From NCBI RefSeq assembly GCF_037201815.1, contig NZ_CP147407.1, positions 496,001-560,000 on the forward strand: a DNA stretch of 64,000 nucleotides, given 5' to 3'. Shown here piece by piece: positions 1-7,717 of this stretch. Both the position numbers and the translations under genes were made by a program. Position 1 is the first letter of the stretch, and each line of letters starts with the position of its first letter. The DNA comes from Metabacillus sp. FJAT-52054 (GTDB taxonomy: Bacteria; Bacillota; Bacilli; Bacillales; Bacillaceae). A model generated the notes under the pieces. That model was not told where the DNA came from and ran no database searches. It saw only the letters and a program-made list of their open reading frames with translations.

Positions 1-16
1 AAAGGGGGAGTGGCGA

Positions 17-853
17 ATGACGCAGCAGCCGGCCGATTCTGAAAAATCCATACATACCGATTTCAAAAACAGTATGACCTACGGGGAATATCTCCAGCTG
101 GATAAAATTTTAGCCGGTCAGGCAAGGCTCTCTGATCATCATGATGAAATGCTGTTTATCATTATCCACCAGGTGAGTGAGCTTTGGATGAAGCTGATTC
201 TCCATGAACTGGAATCTTCTATTGCCGCCATCGTTAAAGGAGATTTGCAGACGGCATTCAAACAACTGGCCAGGGTTTCAAAAACACAATCTCAAATCAC
301 TCAGGCATGGGACGTTCTATCCACACTGACGCCTTCCGAATACATGGAATTCAGGGATACGCTCGGTCAGGCTTCCGGATTTCAGTCCTATCAATACAGA
401 ATGATTGAGTTTGCGCTTGGATACAAAACGCCGCATGTCTTGAAAATTTATGAAAAGGACCAGGAGCTTCATGCACGTCTGGAAAAAGCATATAAAGAAC
501 CCGGTCTATATGACGTTTCCATCCAGGCACTTGCGAAAGCAGGCCTCCCTATCAGTCCGGATATTTTAAACAGAGACTGCACGAAGCCTTATAGGAAAGA
601 TGACTCCGTCCAGGCTGCATGGCTGACGGTTTATCGCAACACGGATCAATACTGGGATTTGTATCAGCTGGCGGAAAAGCTCGTTGATATTGAGGACTGG
701 CTGCAGCAATGGAGGTTCCGTCACATGAAAACGGTGGAGCGGATTATCGGTTTTAAGCAGGGGACGGGCGGTTCTTCCGGAGTTAACTATCTGAAAAAAG
801 TACTAGATCAGCAGTTCTTTCCCGAGCTATGGGATTTGAGGACGGAGATTTGA
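17..853 (+). CDS. kynA: Tryptophan 2,3-dioxygenase
   Basis: This heme enzyme opens the indole ring of L-tryptophan with O2 to give N-formylkynurenine, the first step of the kynurenine pathway, in the cytoplasm. The 278 residues match the usual bacterial length. The N-terminal half carries the family signature [10 protein letters not shown], and the C-terminal half has [13 protein letters not shown], whose His is the expected heme ligand, followed by the GTGGSSG substrate loop. The ATG follows a GGGGGAG ribosome site at positions 4-10. The window begins just upstream, so I cannot see whether kynB or kynU precede it. A terminator follows directly, so this is the last gene of its transcript. Confidence 0.95.
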   Translation: MTQQPADSEKSIHTDFKNSMTYGEYLQLDKILAGQARLSDHHDEMLFIIIHQVSELWMKLILHELESSIAAIVKGDLQTAFKQLARVSKTQSQITQAWDVLSTLTPSEYMEFRDTLGQASGFQSYQYRMIEFALGYKTPHVLKIYEKDQELHARLEKAYKEPGLYDVSIQALAKAGLPISPDILNRDCTKPYRKDDSVQAAWLTVYRNTDQYWDLYQLAEKLVDIEDWLQQWRFRHMKTVERIIGFKQGTGGSSGVNYLKKVLDQQFFPELWDLRTEI

Positions 854-856
854 ATA

Positions 857-889
857 GAGGCACTCCTGATCATCGGGAGTGTCTCTTTT
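857..889 (+). terminator. Terminator after kynA
   Basis: A 10-bp stem (GAGGCACTCC at 857-866, GGAGTGTCTC at 876-885, with one G-U pair) is followed by TTTT. It ends the kynA transcript. Confidence 0.8.
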
Positions 890-1005
890 GGTAAGAAAAT
901 AGTCTTGTAGATTTTCCAAAAAACCCTACTTCAGGAACAGAAAGGGTGATAGAATAATTCTTTGTGAGGTCCAAAATGAAACTCAAGAGGAGAACTGTCT
1001 GAAAG

Positions 1006-2307
1006 ATGAATACCGACCAGATGAAGCTTGTTCACAAGCGTGAGGAATTATTATTTGTTTTCTGTTTAATTGCGAGTCTTGCCATTATTGTATCGCTTCT
1101 TATATCCGTTGTAGGTGCTGTCATTTTGGCTGCGCTGGGCCTAATTACATGGTTCAGCCATGCGATTTCCATGGCGCATATTCAAGTAAACGGGGTGAGA
1201 TTAAGAGAAACCCAGTTTCCGTCTTTATATGAGAGAACGAAACAGATCAGCGAAGCAATGGGCTTGAAAAAAATGCCCGAGGTTTACATTGTTGAATCCG
1301 GCGGAGTGCTGAATGCTTTTGCAACCAGGATATTCAGTCAGTTTGGAAAAAATTTTGTGATTTTGTATTCAGATTTTGTGGAGCTTGCAGAGGACGGCCG
1401 CGAAGATGAGGTTGAATACGTAATTGCACATGAACTTGCCCACATTAAAAGAAACCATATCGGGAAAAACTTTTATGTGTTTCCTGCCATGTGGGTACCA
1501 TTTCTTGGAGAAGCTTATTCCAGAGCTTGTGAGTATACGTGCGACCGGATGGCGGTCCATTATACGCAGAAACCGGATCGTGCCATTCAGGCTTTATTGG
1601 TGTTTGCGGCAGGAAAACGGTTGTTTAAAAATATTCAGCTGCCGGAATTCCTTGAGCAGTATAACGAAAAAAAGGGGTTCTTAGTCACCTTAATGGAGCT
1701 CGTTTCCACCCATCCTCCGCTTCCAAAGAGAATTGCTGCAATCGAAAACTTTGCAGGGCTGCCTGAATCAGCAAAGCTTAAGAGAAGTACGAAGTATGTG
1801 ATTATTATGGCGCTTGGTGCGGGGATTCTTATTCCGGCTGCATTCACCGCGCTTGGTATATATGCGTTCACAAGCTTTGAAGCTGCTGTGAAAGATAGTG
1901 GGATTCTGGAAGATGACAGCGAAGATGAGAACTTAGAGAATCCTCCATTATTTAAAGCTGCTGAAGAGGGAAATGCGGAGGAAGCAATGAAGCTGATTGA
2001 AGAAGGCGCTGATCCGAATGAACAAAATAAAATTGGAGAAACCCCGTTAATAGGAGCGGTGTACGGCGGAGATCCTGAAATGGTCACTCTATTGCTTGAG
2101 AATGGTGCAGATCCTAAAATTGAAGATGAGTACGGATACATTCCATTAACGACCGCTGCTGAACTTGAAAACGTTGAAATAGCAAAACTTCTGCTTGAAG
2201 CAGGATCAGATCCAAACCATGAAAACGGCGATGGGGAGACTATTTTCGACATAGCCCAAAAAACGGGCAATGAAGAATTTTTAGAGCTTTTAAATCAATA
2301 TAAGTAA
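1006..2307 (+). CDS. M48 family metallopeptidase with C-terminal ankyrin repeats
   Basis: The first ~290 residues form an HtpX/Ste24-like membrane zinc peptidase. Two hydrophobic segments lie at about residues 20-60. The zinc motif HELAH is at residues 142-146, a downstream ECTCDRMA region supplies the third ligand, and another hydrophobic segment lies near residues 265-290. After an acidic linker the last ~120 residues contain three to four ankyrin repeats (GADPNEQNKIGETPL, GADPKIEDEYGYIPL, GSDPNHENGDGETI). HtpX-type proteases degrade damaged membrane proteins. The ankyrin tail probably recruits a partner or substrate on the cytoplasmic side, which is inference. The purine-rich stretch GAGGAG lies rather far (about 13 nt) from the ATG, so the start is less certain than the domains. 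Confidence 0.85.
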   Translation: MNTDQMKLVHKREELLFVFCLIASLAIIVSLLISVVGAVILAALGLITWFSHAISMAHIQVNGVRLRETQFPSLYERTKQISEAMGLKKMPEVYIVESGGVLNAFATRIFSQFGKNFVILYSDFVELAEDGREDEVEYVIAHELAHIKRNHIGKNFYVFPAMWVPFLGEAYSRACEYTCDRMAVHYTQKPDRAIQALLVFAAGKRLFKNIQLPEFLEQYNEKKGFLVTLMELVSTHPPLPKRIAAIENFAGLPESAKLKRSTKYVIIMALGAGILIPAAFTALGIYAFTSFEAAVKDSGILEDDSEDENLENPPLFKAAEEGNAEEAMKLIEEGADPNEQNKIGETPLIGAVYGGDPEMVTLLLENGADPKIEDEYGYIPLTTAAELENVEIAKLLLEAGSDPNHENGDGETIFDIAQKTGNEEFLELLNQYK

Positions 2308-2311
2308 TAGG

Positions 2312-2345
2312 AAAGGCACTCCCAGAGAACGGGGAGTGCCTCTTT
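2312..2345. terminator. Bidirectional terminator between convergent genes
   Basis: The stem GGCACTCCC (2315-2323) pairs with GGGAGTGCC (2332-2340). A-rich and T-rich flanks allow it to act on both strands, between the peptidase gene and the convergent DinB gene. Confidence 0.8.
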
Positions 2346-2346
2346 A

Positions 2347-2859
2347 TTACAAATACCGTTCCTCCAAAATCCTCACATGATGCCGCTCATGGCCGGCAAT
2401 AATCGCCGCCAGCGCAAGAACAGTAACAGGTCCCCCATTCGCTCTCCCGCGATGCGCCCACGCATCCTGATGCAGCCCTCTAAGCAAAGTAATCGTCGCC
2501 AGGCGGACAGCCTTCAAATTTTCCAACAGCTCAGTTAAAGAAACCTCGTTAAACTGTGCGTTTTGAACGTAGCTCTCATCATCATATCCTGGAAATTCCT
2601 GTTGTTCACCGCGGGATATACCGAGCAGACGGTAAGCCATGATCCGTTCAGTATCAGCAATGTGGCCGATGACTTCCTTGATGGTCCATTTTTCGGGTGC
2701 ATACTGATAAAGTGCCTTCTCATCAGACAAATTTTCAAGCAGGCTGATTGTGTTTTTGTGCTGCTCGGCGAGAAGGACGATCAGGTCCCCTTCCGGAATT
2801 TGTTCAATATAGGATTGATAGTATGTGTGATAGTCATTTTTCTCCGGCCGCAATAACAA
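2347..2859 (-). CDS. DinB/YfiT-like putative metal-dependent enzyme
   Basis: The protein is a 170-residue four-helix-bundle DinB-superfamily member. Three His residues of the usual metal site are visible: His in IGHIADTE, and the GHERHHVRIL motif near the C-terminus. Relatives include YfiT and thiol transferases that act in low-molecular-weight-thiol metabolism; the substrate here is unknown. The open frame extends upstream to an ATG at 3039, but I chose the TTG at 2859. It lies 8 nt after AAAAGGAG (2875-2868), and the family homology begins there (RPEKNDYHTYYQ). The upstream extension looks non-coding. The gene is convergent with the M48 peptidase gene and divergent from xpaC. Confidence 0.85.
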   Translation of the reverse strand: MLLRPEKNDYHTYYQSYIEQIPEGDLIVLLAEQHKNTISLLENLSDEKALYQYAPEKWTIKEVIGHIADTERIMAYRLLGISRGEQQEFPGYDDESYVQNAQFNEVSLTELLENLKAVRLATITLLRGLHQDAWAHRGRANGGPVTVLALAAIIAGHERHHVRILEERYL

Positions 2860-3080
2860 ACAGATCACTCCTTTTCCATCTATTATACTCGAACGGGCAT
2901 GATTGAAGGTTCGCGTGTCTATAATGGTTGTATATACGCCTCTGGTCTTACCTGGCGATACCTTTCCAGGTCTATGGAAGAAACGGGGCAATTCGTGTAC
3001 GATAAGAATAAGAAAGATGAAACCGGAAACTGTACCCATTCGTATAAAGAGTAAGATTTTATGTCAGGAGTCGATTGAAT

Positions 3081-3710
3081 ATGAATCGGTTGATCCCGCA
3101 TGTTGCAGGGGTGTTTACGGCCATGCCGGTTATGATGACCGTCTGGCTGATCAGCTTTTTCCCGTTGTCCCAGCCTTATTTCGCTGCATCCGGAATTTCC
3201 TTGCTGGGCGGCGCGCTCACTTACGGAACAGCTGCCGCAATCGTCCATGCCCGCTATTTAAAGAAACATGAGCTCACGAGAAGCGAATACCGTTATATAC
3301 AGAAGAATTTAAAAGAAGCGAAACGCAAAATCAATCGCCTCAGCCGGGCACTCTTTTCCATCCGCAGCATTTCACTTTTAAAGCAGAGGGTGGATTTGCT
3401 CCGGGTGGTACGAAAAATTTACCGCCTTGCCGAAAAGGATCCGCAGCGTTTTTACCGGGCAGAGCCGTTTTTTTACAAACATTTGGACTCTGCAGTCGAG
3501 CTTACAGAACGGTATGCGTTTCTATCCGCTCAGCCGAAGAAAAGTGATGAAATTCATTCGTCGCTCAAGGAATCAAACCGGACGCTGAAGGAGCTGCTTT
3601 ATACGATTGAGCAGGATTTGTACCACGTTCTATCCGATGATATCAGTCAGCTGCATTTTGAATTGGATGTGGCAAAGCAATCCATTAATCAGGCGAAGGA
3701 TTTAAAATGA
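3081..3710 (+). CDS. xpaC: XpaC family protein (5-bromo-4-chloroindolyl phosphate hydrolysis family)
   Basis: The 209-residue membrane protein has two hydrophobic segments at about residues 5-55, followed by a basic, strongly helical cytoplasmic region. It resembles B. subtilis XpaC, named for a weak X-phos-hydrolysis phenotype; its biochemical role is unsettled. It is followed by a TelA-type gene with an ATGA overlap (the stop at 3708-3710 overlaps the start at 3707), the same pairing as xpaC-yaaN in B. subtilis, which implies translational coupling and a shared function. An in-frame TTG at 3075 is possible, but the ATG at 3081 is better spaced from AGGAG (3066-3070). Confidence 0.85.
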   Translation: MNRLIPHVAGVFTAMPVMMTVWLISFFPLSQPYFAASGISLLGGALTYGTAAAIVHARYLKKHELTRSEYRYIQKNLKEAKRKINRLSRALFSIRSISLLKQRVDLLRVVRKIYRLAEKDPQRFYRAEPFFYKHLDSAVELTERYAFLSAQPKKSDEIHSSLKESNRTLKELLYTIEQDLYHVLSDDISQLHFELDVAKQSINQAKDLK

Positions 3711-4630
3711 ATCTGCAGGAACGTACCTTTTCAGAAGGGGAGCGGAGGAGAATTCAGGAAACGGCAGCGCAAATTAATCCAGATATCGGGGAAGAAATTG
3801 CATCCTACGGCGTGCCTGCCCAGTCCGGTCTTCTTTCGCTTTCCAATAAAATGATGCACTATGTCAAGGAGAAGGACCGCGGGAATGCTGGTCTGTTTAT
3901 CCGTGATTTAATGAGAAAGCTGGATGAAGCCGATCCGGACCGGGGAAGAGGATTCAATTTCATGACGAGACTATTTAAAAAATCCCCTTCCTCCCAGGAG
4001 CTTATTTCGAGGTACCATAAAATGAGCGCCCAGCTGGACCGTGTCACACTGCAGCTTGAAAACAGCAAAAACGTACTGGGTGCTGACGTTGCGATGCTGG
4101 ATGAATTGTTTGCTCAAAATCAGTCTTACTTTAAGGAATTGAACGTGTATATAGAAGCAGCTGAGTTAAAGCTGCGGGAGCTTCGGCAGGAAGAGATTCC
4201 GGCTTTGGAGAAGTCAGAGGATCCGGTGCATAAGCAAAAGGCAGAAGACACTGCCCGCTTTGCGGAGCGGCTGGAACGCCGGCTGTATGATCTGAAGGTA
4301 AGCAGGGAAATTACACGGCAAAGCGCTCCTCAAATCCGGCTTATCCAGCAAACCAATCAGCTGCTTATTGATAAAATCCAATCATCAATCCTGACCGCCA
4401 TCCCGCTTTGGAAAAATCAGATCACAATGGAATTGGCTATGCTGAGACAAAATAAAGCCAGAGAAACCCATGCAGAGATGAACCGGATGGCAGAGGGTGC
4501 AGACACAAGAGAGCATGTGAATGAAACAAAGGAAGAGCTGCGCAGAAATCTGGAGGAATCGCTGAAAATACAAGAGACAGCACAAATGCAGAAGCAGGCT
4601 GCAGAGAAAGAATTTGCTGACAGAACATAA
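3707..4630 (+). CDS. yaaN: TelA/YaaN family toxic anion resistance protein (short form)
   Basis: The protein is highly helical and charged. It has the TelA core (QLDRVTLQLENSKNVLGADVAMLDELFAQN, then RLYDLKVSREITRQSAPQIRLIQQTNQLLIDKIQSSI). Family members are linked to tellurite or other envelope stress, but their mechanism is unclear. At 307 residues it is clearly shorter than the ~380-390 typical of the family. The conserved block after LAMLRQNKA is compressed before the final LEESLKIQE helix. The frame is open throughout, so this looks like a compact variant rather than a broken gene. It is coupled to xpaC by a 4-nt overlap and ends at a strong terminator. Confidence 0.85.
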   Translation: MNLQERTFSEGERRRIQETAAQINPDIGEEIASYGVPAQSGLLSLSNKMMHYVKEKDRGNAGLFIRDLMRKLDEADPDRGRGFNFMTRLFKKSPSSQELISRYHKMSAQLDRVTLQLENSKNVLGADVAMLDELFAQNQSYFKELNVYIEAAELKLRELRQEEIPALEKSEDPVHKQKAEDTARFAERLERRLYDLKVSREITRQSAPQIRLIQQTNQLLIDKIQSSILTAIPLWKNQITMELAMLRQNKARETHAEMNRMAEGADTREHVNETKEELRRNLEESLKIQETAQMQKQAAEKEFADRT

Positions 4631-4639
4631 AGAAGTGCT

Positions 4640-4680
4640 AATCGAGTGTGAACCGAATGGTTTTCCACTCGATTTTTTGT
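4640..4680 (+). terminator. Terminator after xpaC-yaaN
   Basis: AATCGAGTG (4640-4648) pairs with CACTCGATT (4666-4674), with a nested AACC/GGTT hairpin inside, followed by a T tract. Confidence 0.85.
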
Positions 4681-4759
4681 GTAAACGCCAGTGCTTTATA
4701 TGGATATTTAAGGAGTATATTTGGTATAATAACCCAATAGTCATAGGCTTTCCCATGCT

Positions 4760-5881
4760 TTAAGTGGCAGGCAAAGTAATGGTAAACACAGTTAGATCCT
4801 CGTCCGACTCACACGTTATAGAGCCGCCGTGCTTTTCTACGATTTTTTTGCATACAAACAGTCCTATCCCGGTACCGAGTTCTTTTGTCGTGAAGAAGGG
4901 TTCAAAGATGGTTTTAATGTTTTCGGCTGGAATGGCAGGGCCGTTGTTAGAGATGGAAAGAATCGCCTGTCCATTCTCCCTGCAGCCATTGATGAGGAGG
5001 TTTCGAGGCTTCTCTTTGTGCTTTAATGCATCAATTGAATTAATAAAAAGATTAAGCAATACCTGTTTAAGCTCATCCCTATAAGTGGAAATGACCAAGT
5101 CACTTTCCATCCGGCTGATCACATTTACATCCGTATCCACAATGCTTGGATAGGTCAGCTCGCGGATATCCTCAAACAGTTTGGATATAGATGTGTTTTC
5201 CTTTTCAGTTCCGTTAAAATCTGCCTTTGAGGTATGAAGAAATTGTGTAATACGGAAATTCAGCTGATTGAGCTCGTGATTGATGATATCAAGATATTGA
5301 AAATTAGGATAGTCATTCCTTAATAGCTTAATAAACCCCATAACGGATGTGAGCGGATTCCGGAATTCGTGGACAAAGCTTGAGGACATTTGTCCGAGCA
5401 GTGCGAGCTTATCCTTATGATTTTCATGGATATACGTGTTTTTTTCACTTAATTCCTGGTTTTTCAGATTCGTATATTTTGACACCGCATGGTAACAAAA
5501 CAAGTCGAACTGATGGTTAATGTGGTCAATAAAGAATTGCAGATCCTGAACGGGAATCTGTGAATCGAAGATGTTCCGGATAATAATGCTTCTCCCGGCA
5601 TTGACATTGAAGACAAAATCGCCAATATTCACATTGGCTTCCAGCCGTTCCTTTGCCACCTTAAAGGCCAGCTCCTTGATGCCTTCTTCAGATATATTCC
5701 CTACAATCGCATGTCTAATTAAAGAGAACATAGTCGATCCATTCTCCTTAATTTTTTCCTTATGAGGATCCACTTGCCCGATGAATATCGTTTCATGCCA
5801 TTCATTCAAAAAGACAGACTGCTGCTCATCCAGAAAACGAACTAAAAGTTTTTTGTGAGATTCGAGTAATGACCGTTTCAT
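4760..5881 (-). CDS. Soluble sensor histidine kinase with HisK_N-like sensor domain
   Basis: No membrane segment is present. Residues ~1-155 form a helical N-terminal sensor similar to the HisK_N domain of Bacillus sporulation-linked kinases. The HisKA phospho-acceptor is SSFVHEFRNPLTSVMGF, followed by N, G1 and G2 boxes (NLFINSIDAL, ISNNGPAI, TGIGLFVCKKIVEKHGG). No response regulator gene is adjacent, as is typical of orphan kinases that feed the Spo0 phosphorelay; that role is inference. The start at 5881 is chosen because GAGGAG lies just upstream, while the in-frame ATG at 5893 overlaps that site. The stressosome-like protein at 35.3-36.1 kb has a comparable helical N-terminus. Confidence 0.9.
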   Translation of the reverse strand: MKRSLLESHKKLLVRFLDEQQSVFLNEWHETIFIGQVDPHKEKIKENGSTMFSLIRHAIVGNISEEGIKELAFKVAKERLEANVNIGDFVFNVNAGRSIIIRNIFDSQIPVQDLQFFIDHINHQFDLFCYHAVSKYTNLKNQELSEKNTYIHENHKDKLALLGQMSSSFVHEFRNPLTSVMGFIKLLRNDYPNFQYLDIINHELNQLNFRITQFLHTSKADFNGTEKENTSISKLFEDIRELTYPSIVDTDVNVISRMESDLVISTYRDELKQVLLNLFINSIDALKHKEKPRNLLINGCRENGQAILSISNNGPAIPAENIKTIFEPFFTTKELGTGIGLFVCKKIVEKHGGSITCESDEDLTVFTITLPAT

Positions 5882-6003
5882 AGTTCTCCTCATTTCGCAG
5901 GATAATCCTCTATTACTTTCGGAATGATTAATTTATAGAGCTATTCGACAAAAATAGCAAAACTCCTTCTTTATAAGCAGATATGCAAAAGTTTGAAAAA
6001 TAG

Positions 6004-6050
6004 AAAAAAGCAGAACCGGTTCAAGTACATGAACGTTTCTGCTTTTTTTT
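6004..6050 (-). terminator. Nested hairpin terminator after the serine protease gene
   Basis: AAAAAGCAGAA (6005-6015) pairs with TTCTGCTTTTT (6037-6047). Inside lies a second hairpin, GTTCA/TGAAC (6019-6023 and 6030-6034). The T tract on the minus strand serves the protease gene. Confidence 0.8.
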
Positions 6051-6059
6051 TGGTGAAAA

Positions 6060-7337
6060 TTAAGGTGTCTCAACCGATGATTCATCTTCTTCAATTGTTT
6101 CTTCTTGAAGATCTTCATCCTGAGTAAGAGGATCCGTGTAAATGTCCTCATCCTCTTCTAAATCTTCTTCAGGAATCTCCGTATAAACATCTTCTGGAAC
6201 CTCTTCCGTGTATGGATCTTCATCCTCTCCTGAGGCCGGCGGTTCTTCTGCATTTTCTTCGTAAAATGTCTCGTTCTCATCATAGGGTTCTGCATCCTCG
6301 TAATAAGAATCTTCATAGCTGTCTTCTTCTTCCGCAGTGTTTTCATCATATTCCTCGGTATAATCGCCGCCGTCGAAGTAGTATTCGCTATCATCGTAAA
6401 GATCCTGGTAAAAGTAAGTTCCTTCGTCCGTATAAAATAGACTGGTTATTTCCTCTGCTGACATTGGATGGCTGACCCAATCATGGATAATAGACATCAC
6501 TTTAAACAATGGAATGCTGAAGCCGATAGTAGCTTCTTCACCATGGCGGGCTGAATTAATTGCAACCACTTTTTCTGTTTTTCCATCCAGGAGCGGACCG
6601 CCGCTGCTGCCGGGAGCAATTGGCGCCGAAATTTGATAGATTCCCTCATACGTATGAGGTTCTATGTAGAACGTTCGGTTTACACCGCTGATGTTACCGG
6701 TAGTAGCAGTATTTTCGAAGCCTTGCGGACTGCCAAGGGCAATTACCTCATCCCCGAGTTTCGACTCATTCGTCTCCTCAAGCGCAAGTGGAGTCTGGCC
6801 GGCTAAGCTGTCTACCCTTATGATGGCAATATCGATTTCATTGCTATAGCCAATTACAGTTCCATTATGATTGATTCCTTTATTATCGCGAATCGTCAAG
6901 TACAAACTTCCTTCGGCTACGTGGGCATTTGTTAAGACGTCTCCTTTATTATTAATTAGGAATCCTGAGCCCTGTGAATAATCACTTAAAATGGTAAACA
7001 CTTTTGGCTGTGCGTCGTCAATTATCTGTGACAATTCTTTTGCCGGCTCTGTTGGTGCTTTTTGTACAGGAGGAGTTTCGGTATTTTTAGTACTTGTCTG
7101 TTTTACATCATTATTTTTCACATTTTGTACAGGAGCTTTACTAGCCTTAGGTTCCTTTACGGTTGAATCTCCATTTGTAATTTCCATATATAGAGCAGTG
7201 AAAACACCGGCGCAAATGCATATAGATAACATCAGCAGAGTCAGCAGTTTATAAGGTTTGCCTTTCAAGAAACGTCCGCAATGAGGGCAATATTTTGAAC
7301 GTTCCGTGATGGCTGTTCCACAATTTTTACAATACAT
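6060..7337 (-). CDS. Membrane-anchored trypsin-like serine protease with zinc ribbon and acidic tail
   Basis: The domains in order are: an N-terminal zinc ribbon (CKNCGTAI...CPHCGRFL, residues 3-24), one transmembrane helix (~residues 30-50), a Lys/Pro/Thr linker, and an S1C (HtrA/DegP-like) protease domain. The catalytic triad is visible: His in LTNAHVAEGS, Asp in NEIDIAIIRVD, and Ser in APGSSGGPLL. There is no PDZ domain. Instead the last ~115 residues are an extremely Asp/Glu/Tyr-rich, low-complexity tail. The topology suggests a cytoplasmic ribbon and an extracellular protease for envelope quality control. The start has AAAGGAGAG upstream. The tail may bind cations or cationic wall proteins, which is speculation. 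Confidence 0.88.
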   Translation of the reverse strand: MYCKNCGTAITERSKYCPHCGRFLKGKPYKLLTLLMLSICICAGVFTALYMEITNGDSTVKEPKASKAPVQNVKNNDVKQTSTKNTETPPVQKAPTEPAKELSQIIDDAQPKVFTILSDYSQGSGFLINNKGDVLTNAHVAEGSLYLTIRDNKGINHNGTVIGYSNEIDIAIIRVDSLAGQTPLALEETNESKLGDEVIALGSPQGFENTATTGNISGVNRTFYIEPHTYEGIYQISAPIAPGSSGGPLLDGKTEKVVAINSARHGEEATIGFSIPLFKVMSIIHDWVSHPMSAEEITSLFYTDEGTYFYQDLYDDSEYYFDGGDYTEEYDENTAEEEDSYEDSYYEDAEPYDENETFYEENAEEPPASGEDEDPYTEEVPEDVYTEIPEEDLEEDEDIYTDPLTQDEDLQEETIEEDESSVETP

Positions 7338-7433
7338 AAATACTCTCCTTTTGGGACTATTAGACTATTAGTAGTTTAGTGCTTTATGGGATATTTTTCA
7401 ATATGATTCTATTAATTGTTTTTCTTTTTAAAA

Positions 7434-7615
7434 TTTGGCTGTGTTAAAGCATAATACTGATTTTTTTACACCTGTTGATTGGAGCGGAAGGCGTGAGACT
7501 CCTGCGGGAGCAGCGGGACAGGTGAGACCCCGCAGGCGCAAAGCGGCGAGGAGGCTCACCGCCCGCCCCGCGGAAAGCGAACGCCTGCAGTGGAAATCAG
7601 CAGCCAAGTTTAACA
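7434..7615 (+). repeat. Long imperfect-palindrome intergenic repeat, copy 1
   Basis: The element is about 180 bp and is bounded by TTGGCTG at the left and CAGCCAA at the right. The GC-rich core has paired blocks such as GGAAGGCGTGAGACTCC and GAGGCTCACCGCCC. The same sequence recurs at 25976-26153 in the same orientation, and in a degenerate, inverted form at 15431-15561. Similar repeats are scattered through many Bacillaceae genomes. Open frames read across it are artefacts of its GC content. It fills most of the 380-bp gap between the protease and recQ genes. Confidence 0.85.
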
Positions 7616-7717
7616 TAGCTTAAAATTTAATAATCCAAAAATAAATTTCCGCTTTTTGCACCATCATGCAGCTGCTCTTATAATAGAGGAAGAAGATTTG
7701 AGAGAGGATGAAGGCAA

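Noticed and set aside
2563..2856. 97-codon plus-strand ORF antisense to the DinB gene
   Set aside because: It is a shadow frame of a well-supported DinB protein.
7435..7623. Open frames of ~62 codons on both strands, also seen at 25948-26173
   Set aside because: They lie inside the long palindromic repeat and arise from its GC-rich, stop-poor sequence.
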